Assembly: GCF_000003855.2 (NCBI RefSeq)
Contig: NW_003101680.1
Location: 3,849,753 to 3,913,752 of the forward strand
Direction: 5' to 3'
Origin: Blastomyces gilchristii SLH14081
Taxonomy: Eukaryota; Ascomycota; Eurotiomycetes; Onygenales; Ajellomycetaceae
Length of the DNA stretch: 64,000 nucleotides
Part shown: piece after piece, positions 19,768 through 31,400 of the stretch
Layout of the letters: each line of letters starts with the position of its first letter
How positions within the stretch are numbered: the first letter of the stretch is position 1
The notes under the pieces: model-generated
What the model was told of the DNA's origin: nothing
What the model saw: only the letters and a program-made list of their open reading frames with translations
Databases searched by the model: none
Program-made: the position numbers and the translations under genes

Positions 19768-20145
19768 CTTCTAACTAATATTAGTTAACTATCTTCACTA
19801 TGAACACTATTCTACACTATTCCACACTATATTGCCTCTAAAAGTGCTATTCTACATCATCACACACTGTTGAAGTTAAATACTGCTTATTCATAAGATC
19901 TTGGCAAAAGATGCAAGTACGGATGCTCAATTCACTGAACACCTGGCCTTTTTCATCTGTACTTTGTAAAAAGCAGCTGTAATATTAGTACAGACGCTCT
20001 GTACTTTTTAAAAAAAGTGGAGATCCGTACAAAAAGAACGAGTACACACGGCCGCACCGAACAGGCCCTAAGACAAAATCCCTCCACTCAAAATAGACTG
20101 TGAATGCGGCAACAAATCAATAGAAACTTTAACTCTGAGAGCACA

Positions 20146-22545
20146 CTAAATAGATTTATCATGAGTGAGGTTTCCAAGTTCAACCTGGGTGATCGCGTCA
20201 TCATAAGCCTTGATGATCGGATGGTACAGGCGGTTTGAGTCTTGAGGAGTGCCAACAATAAGACCTTTGTCATTGTAAGGAAAGAGAATGTCTCGTAGGA
20301 CCTGACAAAGTGATACAATGCCATGAAATTTTGGAGGGAACTCCCTCAAAATGAATCCAAATCCCATGTTTTCAGCTTTGCTCATATGACCAAGTTTGGC
20401 ATTTGCAATGTCCTCATAGTTACCAGTGTACCAGGCACGAAGTTTACTATCTCTAGAATACTTATCCTTCCCCCAGCCATTACGGGCGCACTGCCAGATA
20501 AGCACGTAGAAAAAAGACTCAAGATCATGCCGATAGGTATGATCAATATTAAGCAGCACCTCAATTGCCATGAACTCCATTGTGCCAGTCTGGTGCCGCG
20601 CGCCGCTTCGCTCACTCCCAACTTCTTTGGCAAGATCCAGATCAATTAGCATGCCTGAGTGACCATCTGCCTTGCCTGGATCGGTTATTATTATATTGTT
20701 CTCTGAAATATCCTGATGAAGGATGTTTCCATCCAGATAAAGAGACCGATGTGCCTTTATTGCATCACGAAGCGCCTTGAGCAGCTCCAAGGGTGATTTG
20801 TACTTGTAGATTGGCCGGCCAGCGGGCGATATCACCAGACAGTGGAGGACACGGTTGTCATAGAGTTCCTCATCATTCCTATCAAAGAGGCTCGGCTTGT
20901 GTGCCGACTGAATGGAGAAAGCTAATTCATCCTCCTCAGTGTCCCTTGACAGTTGATGGATGGAACGTGATCGTTTGGATGAATGCATCCCTTTTTCCGG
21001 AGATCTGCGTTTCTTGGAAGATGATTTTCGACGGATATCTAAGCGACAGGGATCGGTGAGCGGCTGAGATTGATGAAATGAGGAGACTGTGCTGGGGGGA
21101 GCACTTTTGAAGCTGTGGTGCTTGTTGCTGAAGGTCAGGCCGCAGCGCATGTCAGCGATACTAGTGATGGTACTGTGGCCAATGATTCTGGCGACCCCCT
21201 GGACATTCTTCTGACCCACCAACTCGAGGAGTTCCACCTCTGGCCGCCTCTTGTCCGACACTCATGAGAATTTGGCTACACCCTGTCCATTGTTTGCGAG
21301 AAAACATGTGGTTCCGCGACACACAATGGCACGCTGATAGGAAAGCATCTCACCCAGCTGCATCTTCTTTCCCTCTGAGTTCCCAGGCCCTTTGACAGTT
21401 ATTGATTTGTTGCCATCTTCATCTCTAGCAACAAAGGTGTCCAGTCCCAGCTCTTCATCACTCATCATAGTGTAGCCCACAAGCACCTGAAAGAACCGTC
21501 TTGAGTCTGTGTAGACATCAATGATTATTGAGCTGTAGGGGCCCGCGCGGTCGAATACCCACACCTCCATATTTGTCCCACAGACAGTGAATGCATGGAC
21601 AAACCGCCGAGTGGGCTGTGCAGCAAAGACCTCACGCACAGAGCAACTGATCTGAAGCAGTGTGGCTTTAGTTCTGATCTTCTCCTTAGGTTTTTTGAGC
21701 TCACCAACCACCAGAATATCTGTCCAGTTGTGTTTGTTTTGCAAGGGACTCCCACCCTTAGCTTGTAAAAGAAGGTCAACTTGCCGTTCTGCCTTTGAAC
21801 CAGTAAGATCTGCTTTGCTCACTGTGGAGTAGTAGGTGCTGCGTGATTCTGAGAGAAGGTCTTCTTGAAGATGAAACCACCAGGCAAGGACATCATTCTG
21901 TGTAGGAGGATTGGGAAACTGGGCCCAATTACCATCACTGTCTGGGCCTAGCACGCGTTGACAGATGGCATCCACTTTGTTGCTCCAGTCTTTGCCCTCA
22001 AAGTACTTGACAAAGAAGCCCTCGACACCTCGAAATGTGCAGCCACTTATCTCCTCAAAGATCCTTGGATTCACCAACTCACGTGTCTGCTCGGAGCCTT
22101 TCTGTGATGATGAGGTGGATTTGATCGGCGTTCCTAAGGAAGTGGGAAGTATACTCGCCGGAGGGGTCGTTCGCGAGACGGTGGTGATGAGGTCGAGGAC
22201 GGCTTTCCAGATGTCAACATCGGTCGCCTTTTGGATGACAAGTTGTACTAGTGTCCGGTAGTGTTCATAGCTAAAGTCGCCATCTTGAAGGCAGGTGAAT
22301 AATCTTGATAGCTCGGATGCCACATTTTTATTGCCTGTTGGTGAACGTAGGTGGAAAGCTGACTTTTCACCCATCAAGGTGGTGAGGAGTTTCGATGTTG
22401 CATCATGGCAGGCTTCGCGGCTTTCTGTCGTGCCATCATTGTAGTGATGCTCTGCGTTTGGAAGAAGCTTTTCTAATCGATCAAGTGAGTCATTCAAAGG
22501 ATACCTTAAAATCACGGCGTGATCGTCCTCCGAAAGGTCTGCCAT
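20146..22545 (-). pseudogene. FunK1-type fungal protein kinase gene with one in-frame TGA
   Basis: Starting at ATG 22,545 the minus-strand frame runs for 427 codons to TGA (21,262-21,264), then continues in the same frame for 371 codons to 20,146, about 799 codons in all, the usual size of the FunK1 family. Before the break are the N-terminal domain (AWWFHLQEDLL, ILVVGELKKPKEK, then VVAKFS-like GQGVAKFS). After it are SDKRRPEVELLEL (alpha-C region), the catalytic loop LHQDISENNIII (His-x-Asp...Asn) and LIDLDLA in place of DFG, followed by RHQTGTMEFMAIEVLL (P+1 loop). Where relatives have Trp after KFS this copy has TGA, consistent with TGG to TGA. No substrates are known for the family; it is expanded in several Onygenales. 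No plausible splice pair removes the stop. Confidence 0.8.
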
Positions 22546-23975
22546 TCCTATACGTGTTGATGTTTAAAGATTTCCTGACAATGTATGATGCTCAACGATC
22601 GGGCAAAGAGAGAAATAGGTGGTCGGGCGACAGGTTAGGTTAAGGTGGGTGGGTCACCAACTAACTTAAGTTACCTTATTTGTTTGTCTTGTTTGTAACT
22701 TGAAGCCGAGCTTCAACCAATAATAATAGATAGCGGGGGCATCCTGACACAGAGGCCTGTAACTGCCCAGGTGTACTCCGGAGATCGGTATCATATTGTT
22801 CTTTTCTCCCTGTTTCAATCGTCTCGTGGTCCGCATTTGGGTCTCGCTATACGCTCCGTCATTTCTAAACTACGTCCATTTTTCACTTTTACAGCATTGC
22901 TTGTATGCAGTCTCCAGCCTAGTCGTACTTGAAAACTACAGCGCTGTTATAAACACTTTGCATTTGACTAGGTAGTAATATCCATGGATTTTGTGTGAGG
23001 TCAGCTGACGTGTAGTCTCGCGCGCCCCCTCTCCTTCCCCTTCATTTTGTTATTTTCATCATCAAGGAGGTCCATGTGAGATTTGATCACCCGCTCCATG
23101 TGCTCAATCCCTTGAAACTGATATTCATAAGCTCCCGGAGGGATATCTTCCTGCTTTACAACCGGCTGTTGGCCTCCATTATTCGACAGGGATTTCTGTA
23201 TGTCCATACTCATAGATCGATGGATGCTGTCAGACAACCACATTTATCTTCCGAAATTCAGCTGTATTCAGTGTTTTGCTTTCACATCGTATTCATAGAA
23301 TTGCGTGCTCTCCAGTGCAAAAACTCGAGGAATCAATCAAGTATGTTATAAAGCAATATTTCGAATATCCCACTTGCTGTGACGGGTAGCCAAGAGAGGA
23401 ACTAGCGAATATACGGCAAGATAATTACGACAAGTAATGTGGAGATGATGAAGAATATTCATGGCATGAGGAGAGAGAGGATGGGGCGGGTTTATCTGAA
23501 AACGGTGATATCATAGTTATGTACTGTACATTCCAGGGGCTGCAGAGCTTATTTTAACTCTCGATCCAGGAAGCTTCAAAAACCAAGAGAGCAGCAGAAT
23601 GCCAAATCTATGTACTCCGTATTTCATGCTGAAACCCTCTCCATACCAAGCAATTGCGCATTCCCGAGGCCGTCAGAGACAATCAAACTGTACCAGCCAC
23701 TTCTCGTATCTATTGTTAGTGGATAGGATTGACGACAAAGAGTTTCTCGCGCTAACCATTCCATTCGCAATCCGAGAAGTCGGACACCCAAATGGGTAAT
23801 TCATTCTATCAATCCTCATGAGTTAGGAATACCTCACCATTCATCAACAACATGTATCAAAGTCTGGACTTTGAAATATTTAAATATTTCCAGCGCTCCA
23901 CATTCTTCGTAGGAAAGGTTGCATCTGAACTAATGCTAGGTAGGTACTGCCGGGGATTGATTGAATCAGATAATT
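22546..23975. other. Intergenic region between FunK1 relic and PARG-like relic
   Basis: I see no supported gene. A minus-strand frame of 80 codons at 23,001-23,243 has protein-like composition but no recognisable family (see rejected items). No repeats of note. Confidence 0.4.
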
Positions 23976-25005
23976 ATGTCGAATCCAACAAGAGGCATAT
24001 TTAGCGCCGCGAGCTCCCCCAGAGGTTGTGGACGCAGACGCGGACACGGAAGTGGACTCCGGGGTGTGAGAGGTTTTGCTGGGCAACCTACTCGAGGTCG
24101 CGGTCGAGGCCGGGAAATCGTTGCAGACGGACGTGCGAACGAACGCGCACAACTACGAGCTATCTCCCATGAAACGAAAGCAGTCATCCCGGGTGTCCTA
24201 GATGCATCCAGGAATAGCCCTTTATTAAGAGAAGGCATTCTTTATCAATCTCCCACCGCCCCCCGCGTCTAGACCAGAAATGGTGCCCCAAGTTCAGCGG
24301 GACTAAAATTCAGGTCCTCGATGCGGATACCTTTGATGCCGGCATCCGACTACTAAGTGACAGCAACGGTGATAATAACCAGTCGGGCTCCCCAGTGACA
24401 GATGTCACCGTCTTGAACATGGCTAGTGATTTTGTTCCAGGCGGCGGTTGGCTCAGCGGCGCCCGAGCACAGGAAGAAGCATTATGCAGACGCAGCACGC
24501 TCACCGCATCCCTTAAACGATATTTCTACCCAACACCTTCTAGTGCCGTGATCTACAGCCCGGTCGTCATTGTATTCAGAAACAATTTAAAGGATGGCCA
24601 TGGTTTGATGGATTTGTCAGACCCCGATACCCTCCCGCTTGTTAGCGTTATATCCATGGCAGCACTGCGTCGCCCTGAGGTGATCAACGGCGCTAATTCA
24701 CTGATGAAGTTTGCAAATCCCAACGATCGCGATCGCACCAAGGAGAAGATGCGCGTTATTCTTCGACTCTCTGCGTGGAAGAGGTATCGGAAATTGGTTT
24801 TGGGTGCGCTTGGGTGTGTGGCGCCTTTAGAAACCCCCCCGAGGAGGTTGCCAACTGTTGGGCAGAGGTATTTTCGGAGCCTGAGTTCCGCGGGGGTTGG
24901 TGGGAGAAGGTAGTGTTTGCTGTGATAGATGAGACGGGCTTAGGAGAGCAGGGGCATGGGAATGTTGGGATATTTTTCCGAAGGTTGGATGGGATTGAGA
25001 TATGA
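23976..25005 (+). pseudogene. Microbial-type poly(ADP-ribose) glycohydrolase (DUF2263/PARG_cat) gene with two frameshifts
   Basis: Three consecutive frames together give one DUF2263-type protein of about 340 residues. Frame one starts at ATG 23,976 with a Gly/Arg-rich N-terminus (RGG-like) and ETKAVIPGVL, then runs into TAG at about 24,272. Frame two covers CPKFSGTKIQVLDADTFDAG and the catalytic macro-like motif NMASDFVPGGGWLSGARAQEEALCRRS (Gly-Gly-Gly then Glu-Glu). Frame three has CGAFRNPPEEVANCW and GGWWEKVVFAVID. The first shift (about 24,255-24,275) looks like one extra base; the second (about 24,816) looks like an extra TG within GTGTGTGG. Family members remove ADP-ribose from proteins. 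With both shifts the copy is probably inactive, unless assembly errors are responsible. Confidence 0.75.
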
Positions 25006-25212
25006 TATGAGTTTCACCTACTCATATGTTCCTGTTTTTGTATTTATGGCCTAACTTACCTCTGGACTGCAGCATGGCAATACATTACGGATTTCAAGAG
25101 ATTCAACTCAGATTCTATATATGGCTGAGATGGGAAGGTGGGATTTGCCTGTTTCCTTAATAATTATTTGCTTTGCGTTCTTCTTGCCGTGATCCCTAGC
25201 CATCCGTCAACT

Positions 25213-25380
25213 TATTAGTTGCCCGAGTGGCCTAAAGCCTAAGTCGCTCGCCGAGTAAACCGAACCCGCTAGACTAGCGAGCTCCAGTCCCAAGGTTCCC
25301 TAAAATTTTTCCAAGCTTGAGGGCCCAGGTTGGATCCAGCTCTCTCCAGCCGTTAAATTCTTTACTATATAATCAGTAAC
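25213..25380 (+). mobile_element. Possible tRNA-derived SINE-like sequence
   Basis: GCCCGAGTGGCCTAAAGC near 25,218 resembles a tRNA A box (D arm), and GGTTGGATCC near 25,328 is one or two changes from a B box (GGTTCGANTCC). A GCTCGC...GCGAGC pair lies between. The spacing is too large for a normal tRNA without an intron, and no complete cloverleaf forms. It may be a SINE head, but this is weak. Boundaries are guesses. Confidence 0.25.
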
Positions 25381-25690
25381 TATCCTTTCCTAGCATCGGG
25401 CAATGTTCCAGCTATCAAAAACCAGCAGCACGATAGGGCGAAGAGAAGAACACAACAAATATACGGAATAATAGCTCTTCAAGTCCAGAAAGAATACAGA
25501 CATAAAACTTGAAATGTGTTCACTGCATTCTATATAATTTATGAGAAAGTCCCAAAGCTGTTCCGATATTAGCTCCCGCTTCGGCTCTTTGGTCCCAGGA
25601 GTCGGCCCGGTGCCGGCAACCAATACGCCTATGACGCGGTTCGGCAGCAGCTGGACTCTTTTTCCCAACTCCGAAGCCTGTTATTATTCT

Positions 25691-25692
<2 letters not shown>

Positions 25693-25734
<42 letters not shown>
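25693..25734. repeat. Poly(T) run of 42 bases
   Basis: An uninterrupted T homopolymer. It could be the reverse of a retroposed poly(A) tail on the minus strand or a simple repeat. The flanks show no recognisable coding sequence. Confidence 0.9.
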
Positions 25735-26020
25735 CTTATTAGTATTATCTATTCCTACTATCACTAGCCACCTTATATCGACTTCATTCACTCCTTCCAA
25801 GTTTCTGGCCTCAATTGTTGGCTCCTAGGACATTTCCCGCCCAAGCAACACGCTCAACCAGAATTACATCATTCTCTGCAGCAGTTAGTTAGCTGGTGAC
25901 ATAGCAGCCAGATCCCCGCATCCCCGGCTTCGTCTTGTGCGAAGTGCTCCGAGGCCCTTCTCCTTCCCCCTCTTCTTCTGTCCTCTTTTATAACCCTCGC
26001 TTTTCGCTATTGCTCTCCAA

Positions 26021-27838
26021 ATGAACAAACTACTTCGTCCCCTTTACAATAACCCGAGGTCAAGCTACCCTTTCACGATACCTGTGGTTTCTCCCGTCAG
26101 GAGGCTAGCAACTATGCACACTGTGCCACAGGTAAGCTTTGGACACGACTAGGCTTTCGGAGTGTTTTGAAAACTCGAGAATTGACGTGCTTGTTTGTGT
26201 GTTCATTTTATATAGTTGAAGGATAAATCTCTGTTTATCGAGAAATGCTACGTCAATGGGGAATGGGTTGGGGCTCAGTCTGGGCAGACTTTTGAAGTAC
26301 ATGGTACGTGGAAAATGTACGAGGCTCTGTAATCGATTAAGTAACTGACACACTTCTTTTTTATCCTTTTTATATAGATCCATCCACGGGGAAACTCATT
26401 GGGACATGCCCCGAGTTCTCAGTCCAGGATACCCAGAAAGCCATCCATGCCGCCGTCGCCGCTTTCCCATCTTTCCGAAAAACTTTGGCCCGCGAGAGAG
26501 CTCGGATGCTTCGAAGATGGTACCAATTAATGATGGACAACGCGGATGATATAGCGACACTAATCACCTGGGAGAACGGGAAACCCATTGCAGACGCCAA
26601 GGGAGAGACGAACTACGCTGCCAGTTTCTTCGAGTGGTTCAGTGAGGAGGCCCCACGCATTTGTGGTGATACTATCCCATCATCCGTTCCCGGAAACAGG
26701 ATTATGACTATGAAGGAACCCGTTGGCGTTTGTGGGTTTATCACGCCCTGGAACTTCCCCGCCGCTATGATTACGAGAAAAATCGGCCCTGCTCTTGCGG
26801 CTGGATGTACCGTCGTAGCCAAATCCCCGGGCGAGACCCCGTTTACCGCCAATGCGATCGCAGAATTGGCTCATCGTGCTGGAATCCCCAAGGGTGTCGT
26901 CAATATTGTCACCGCCGATAAGAACACGCCTGAAATCGGCCTCTGCCTCACCACGCATCCGGAGATCCGCAAAGTTTCATTTACAGGATCCACGAACGTC
27001 GGAAAACTCCTCATGAAGCAATCCTCGTCAACTCTAAAGAAACTATCCTTTGAGCTTGGCGGGAATGCCCCATTCATCGTCTTCGATGATTGCCCAGACC
27101 TCGACGCAGCCGTCGCCGGCGCCATTGCATCTAAATTCCGCAGCTCTGGGCAAACTTGCGTCTGTGCTAATCGCATCTACGTGCAAAAGGGTATCTACGA
27201 CGAGTTCGCAGCTAAGTTCGCCGAGAAGGTTAAGGGGTTCAAGCTCGGCCACGGATTCTCCGAGGGCGTCACGCACGGTCCCGTTATCCACTCCCGCGCC
27301 GTCGACAAAGTGTCAGAGCATGTCCTCGACGCTACTGCTCAAGGCGCAACGGTTGTTGTAGGTGGTCAGAAGGCGCCTGATCTCGGCTCGAATTTCTTCC
27401 ACCCCACTGTTCTCACGGGGATGACCAAGGATATGAAATTGGCATCTGAAGAAACATTCGGGCCTGTGGCAGGTCTCTTCGCGTTTGAGACTGAGAAGGA
27501 GGTCGTCGACCTTGCCAATAGAGCTGAGGTCGGGTTGGCTGGGTACTTCTATAGTAAGGATGTGGCACGGATTTTCCGTGTTGCGGAGGCGCTGGAGGTC
27601 GGCATGGTTGGAGTCAACACGGGTATTATTAGCGATACCGCTGCTCCGTACGTTTTTAAACACTCCCCTTTTGATCTATCTATGGTATTTCTTCTTAGCT
27701 AATTCAACTGTCATTTACAGATTTGGTGGTATCAAGCAGAGCGGGTTCGGTCGCGAAGGCAGTAAGTACGGCGTAGATGAATTCCTAACCGTCAAGACCG
27801 TCACATTCGGCAGTGTTGGAGGACCCCTTCAGGAATAA
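26021..27838 (+). CDS. UGA2: Succinate-semialdehyde dehydrogenase [NAD(P)+], mitochondrial
   Basis: Four exons: 26,021-26,131, 26,216-26,303, 26,378-27,647 and 27,721-27,838, all joined in frame by GT...AG introns (74, 74 and 73 bp), giving about 528 residues. The first exon encodes a basic, acid-poor N-terminus like a mitochondrial presequence ([15 protein letters not shown]...VRRLATMH); a second Met 32 could give a cytosolic form. Aldehyde dehydrogenase signatures include [21 protein letters not shown] (NAD site), [22 protein letters not shown] (general-base Glu) and [12 protein letters not shown] (catalytic Cys). The end [17 protein letters not shown]...EFLTVKT is typical of SSADH. It oxidises succinate semialdehyde to succinate in the GABA shunt. 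It is intact and likely functional. Confidence 0.93.
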
Positions 27839-28461
27839 TTGTCTTGATAATCCTATTTGCATTGTTCGATTAAAATTTTAAGGATATTTAATTGTTTGTT
27901 TCTTTATTTTTTCCTCCGCCTTTGTATCCACTTGTTTTTCCTGAGACGTAGAATGATAAATAGTACACTAGTTATTGGATTTTAAACATATAAGAATGCA
28001 TACTCGTCACTTAGCTTATGTATAAGGCTCTCTGAAGTACATACGAATGATTGGATGACACGGCTTGAGTTGAAGCTTACTATAGTAACTTTAAAGTTAA
28101 CTAGCCGGAGAAGCGGCTCCTCATCCCCCCTTACTTAAATGAGGTCATGGAACAAGCTATGGATGGTGGATGTGCTCGAAACCGATACTTCACTTTACAT
28201 CTAGTTATTGGTTGTTTAAAAATATTAATTCAGTGACGAATCAAACGGCTAATAAGCCCCTACACATGTGTGATGTGTGATCTGGACAACCTAATATCGA
28301 CTACGTGATATAGATACAAGCCATCCATTGTTTCTTTCCGCTAGACCACTTCAACCCCCGCCACCTCGCTAGATACCAACTGAGCTTTTTAAACTTGAAG
28401 CCAGCGGGAAACAGGAGGATAGGATATCTGCATCACCTCGCCCCTCCATTTATCAAATACC
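27839..28461. other. Intergenic region, promoter of the Sip1-like gene
   Basis: AT-rich 3' flank of the dehydrogenase gene and upstream region of the next gene. I see no gene, RNA or repeat. Confidence 0.5.
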
Positions 28462-31400
28462 ATGTCGAAAGCAACACTTCCGTTCAAGCCGTCCAGCACT
28501 CCAGCTGCAGTGCCGCCAAACGAGGGGCAAGGAAATGTATCCCAACGCATTGAAGGAAATGAACCAAGGCCCTCACAGATCAAATTTGTTCGACCGGCAC
28601 AAATGAGCCTCTTTGCTGATATCACTAGCTGGCCACCACTGGGGCATGTTACGTGCTTGAAAAGAACCGGGGATGGGGATAAGGTATGCTAATTACTGCG
28701 AGCTCCCCCGCGCGCACACCCCAACATCTGTAGCGTGATGGTTTGATACTAGCATATCTATCCTTTGCTACATGGCCCCTCTTGGTCTATATATATATCT
28801 ATATATATTTATTTATTTTCATTCAGATAATTATTGGCGCGATTACCATTATTTTATCTCTATTCGCCTACTAACATTCCAGTAGCTCCGGTTTACCGTT
28901 TTGCTCCAGTCAAACCGCTCACTCCCGGAACAGACCTGGGAAGTTTCTATCTGGCATAATGTCAACAGTAGTGATGCTTGGGAGGCGCTCTCTTTACAAA
29001 AGGGATTAGCATCCCAACCTATTCCTCTATCTGTCGGTCCTCGACCAGGCCCAAATTATCACACCTACAGCTTCTCGCAGGAGCTTGACTTCCCGAAGCA
29101 CGGCAGACATGCAGCTTTTACTATCAGATATAGAATTGATGCAAATTCCTCATGGCAGTGGGTGAATGACCAGTTTGGAATGAAAGACGGGGAACTAGTT
29201 TTTGAACCCACCAGCTTGCAGCTCCTCAAAGGCCTGAATCCTGTGACCCAGCCATCAAAGTTGTTAGCAGAGTATTTAGATGGCCTTAACCCAAATCTCC
29301 GGATTGAGGTACATTCGAGCGAGTCCCCGGGTGCAATTTTATGGAGCGTGACAGGGTCCATTTTGTCTGCGGTTAATGACAAGAGCACGTACGAAGAGAT
29401 AATTTTTGGCTTCCCGAAGGACTTTGTGAGATATTTTGCTCTTGTTCGTATATGGGAACCCTGGTTGGCACCTCGACATGGCTTGAACAAGCTGGCGCTG
29501 ACGGAGGATGCCATCTCTCTGGCATTTTTGCGCAAGGATGGAACCCACCTCGTTCTCCTTGCGATAAGTGGTGTAGATAATGTCTTGACTGTTTTCAAAT
29601 CAGGGGACAATGGGCAGGTGGTGACCGCTGTAAAGAATGATAGCATCCACAATTCAACTTATCAGGTCCTAGTTGCCGTGGCACCTTCTTTCGAGGTTGC
29701 AAATTCCGCTGTCATGTACGAGGCACGAAAAGTCGTGAAGAAGCTTTCCGGGTCTGAACAAGCTTCTTCGCCTACGCCGCAAGCGTTAAGTGAGCCAAAG
29801 TCACCATTGGGAAACGATGTAGTTCTCGTGGAGAATGATCCCCAGATTCAGTGGATGTCTGATTGGTATGACAGCCTAGCTTATTGTACTTGGAACTCTC
29901 TAGGTCAGGACCTCACGGAGGAGAAAATACTAAAGGCCCTCGATACGCTAAAGGCGAATGGCATTAATATTGTCAACCTTATCATAGATGATAATTGGCA
30001 AGCGCTGGATAAAAAGGGGGTCGCCCAGTTCAAACGGGGATGGATGGAATTTGAGGCGAATAAGGATGGGTTCCCAAATGGATTGAAGCATACAACTAGC
30101 AAAATACGCGAGGCGCATCCGAATATCCAACATATTGCTGTCTGGCACGCACTTCTGGGCTACTGGGGAGGTATTTCACCAGACGGGAAGATTGCGAAAG
30201 AGTATAAAACCAAGATTGTCAAGAAACGGGACGGCGTTGCGGGAGGAAGTATGTTGGCCATCGACCCAGACGATATTCATCGGTTCTACGACGATTTGTA
30301 CAAATTTCTTCTGGCGGCCGGGGTTGACTCTGTGAAGACAGATGCACAGTTTTTTCTCGACTTGCTCCAGGATCCTAAAGATCGGGTCCGGTTCACATCA
30401 GCGTACCAGGACGCCTGGTCCATTGCTTCATTGCGGCATTTTCAGGCCAAAGCAATCAGTTGCATGTCGCAGACCCCGCAAATCATTTTCCATTCACAGG
30501 TGCCGACTAATAAGCCACGGATCCTCTTGAGAAATTCAGATGATTTCTTCCCTGATATTCCATCCTCCCACCCGTGGCACGTATTTTGTAACGCGCATAA
30601 CGCTCTATTGACCCAGCATCTCAACGTCATCCCTGATTGGGACATGTTTCAGACTAGCCACCCGTATGCGTCATTCCATGCCGCAGCTAGATGCGTCTCT
30701 GGCGGTCCGATATACATCACTGATGTGCCAGGCGAACATGACATCAACGTCATCAACCAGATGACAGCCCCGACAACTAGAGGCAACACAGTTATTCTCC
30801 GGCCCAGCGTCCTAGGCCGTTCTATTGACGTATATCACAACTACAACGAAGGGAAGATGCTTAGGGTTGGTAGCTATAACGGATGGGCTAAGACCGGCAG
30901 CGGAATCCTGGGGCTCTTCAACATCAGCGCTCAGAAAATCAGCTCCATAGTCTCCATTCTTGACTTCCATGGCATCTCACCTGGCAGTGATGATGAATAC
31001 GTAATTCGCGCTCATTCCACGGGTGCAATCACACACGTAATGAAACCCTCCAGCCAGGACTGTCTAGTCGCCGTGTCGCTCCAGACGAAAGGCTGGGAGA
31101 TTTTAACCGTCTACCCAGTCTACAGCTTCAAAATGCCAAACCGACATGGCAACAAGGATGCAGGTTCGAATACTAACGACATTACGCCCACACGTGTCGC
31201 TGTCCTAGGCCTTCTGGGCAAAATGACGGGCGTCGCTGCGATTATCAGCTCGGATGTTTTCCTTGCTGCTAACGGCCGGCTCAAGTTTGATGTTACTCTT
31301 AAGGCTTTGGGAACGCTAGGCATTTATATTTCTGACATTGACACTCGCACCATAGCAAAAGATTTCATGGTCATGCTTTCGGGGCGAGCGGTACCAATGC

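Larger units (their letters stand above)
8092..20068. mobile_element. PIF/Harbinger-like (Tourist-type MITE) element, split by a retrotransposon
   Basis: The left end starts GGGCCTGTTCAGTGCGTCCG at 8,092. The right end, read on the minus strand from 20,068, starts GGGCCTGTTCGGTGCGGCCG. These are terminal inverted repeats with matching subterminal pieces (CTTTTTG..., GGATCTC). TAA is present immediately outside both ends (8,089-8,091 and 20,069-20,071), the 3-bp target duplication usual for PIF/Harbinger elements. Without the inserted retrotransposon the element is about 515 bp (8,092-8,199 plus 19,663-20,068) and non-coding, so it is a MITE mobilised in trans. A third end with the same sequence lies at 48,418. 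Confidence 0.75.

Noticed and set aside
21262..21264. Selenocysteine decoding of the TGA codons in the FunK1 and APH-like genes
   Set aside because: The selenocysteine machinery is not known in ascomycete fungi, and relatives have Trp or unrelated residues there, so nonsense mutation is far simpler.
23001..23243. 80-codon minus-strand frame with protein-like composition (QQPVVKQEDIPPGAYEYQFQ)
   Set aside because: No family recognised, no partner exon, no neighbouring context; short frames of this size arise by chance. It might be a small gene but I cannot support it.
25210..25290. tRNA-Leu or tRNA-Ser gene
   Set aside because: A-box-like sequence is present, but no complete acceptor stem, anticodon arm and T arm can be folded.
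25541..25828. Poly-Phe frame at 25.6-25.8 kb
   Set aside because: Produced by the 42-base T run.
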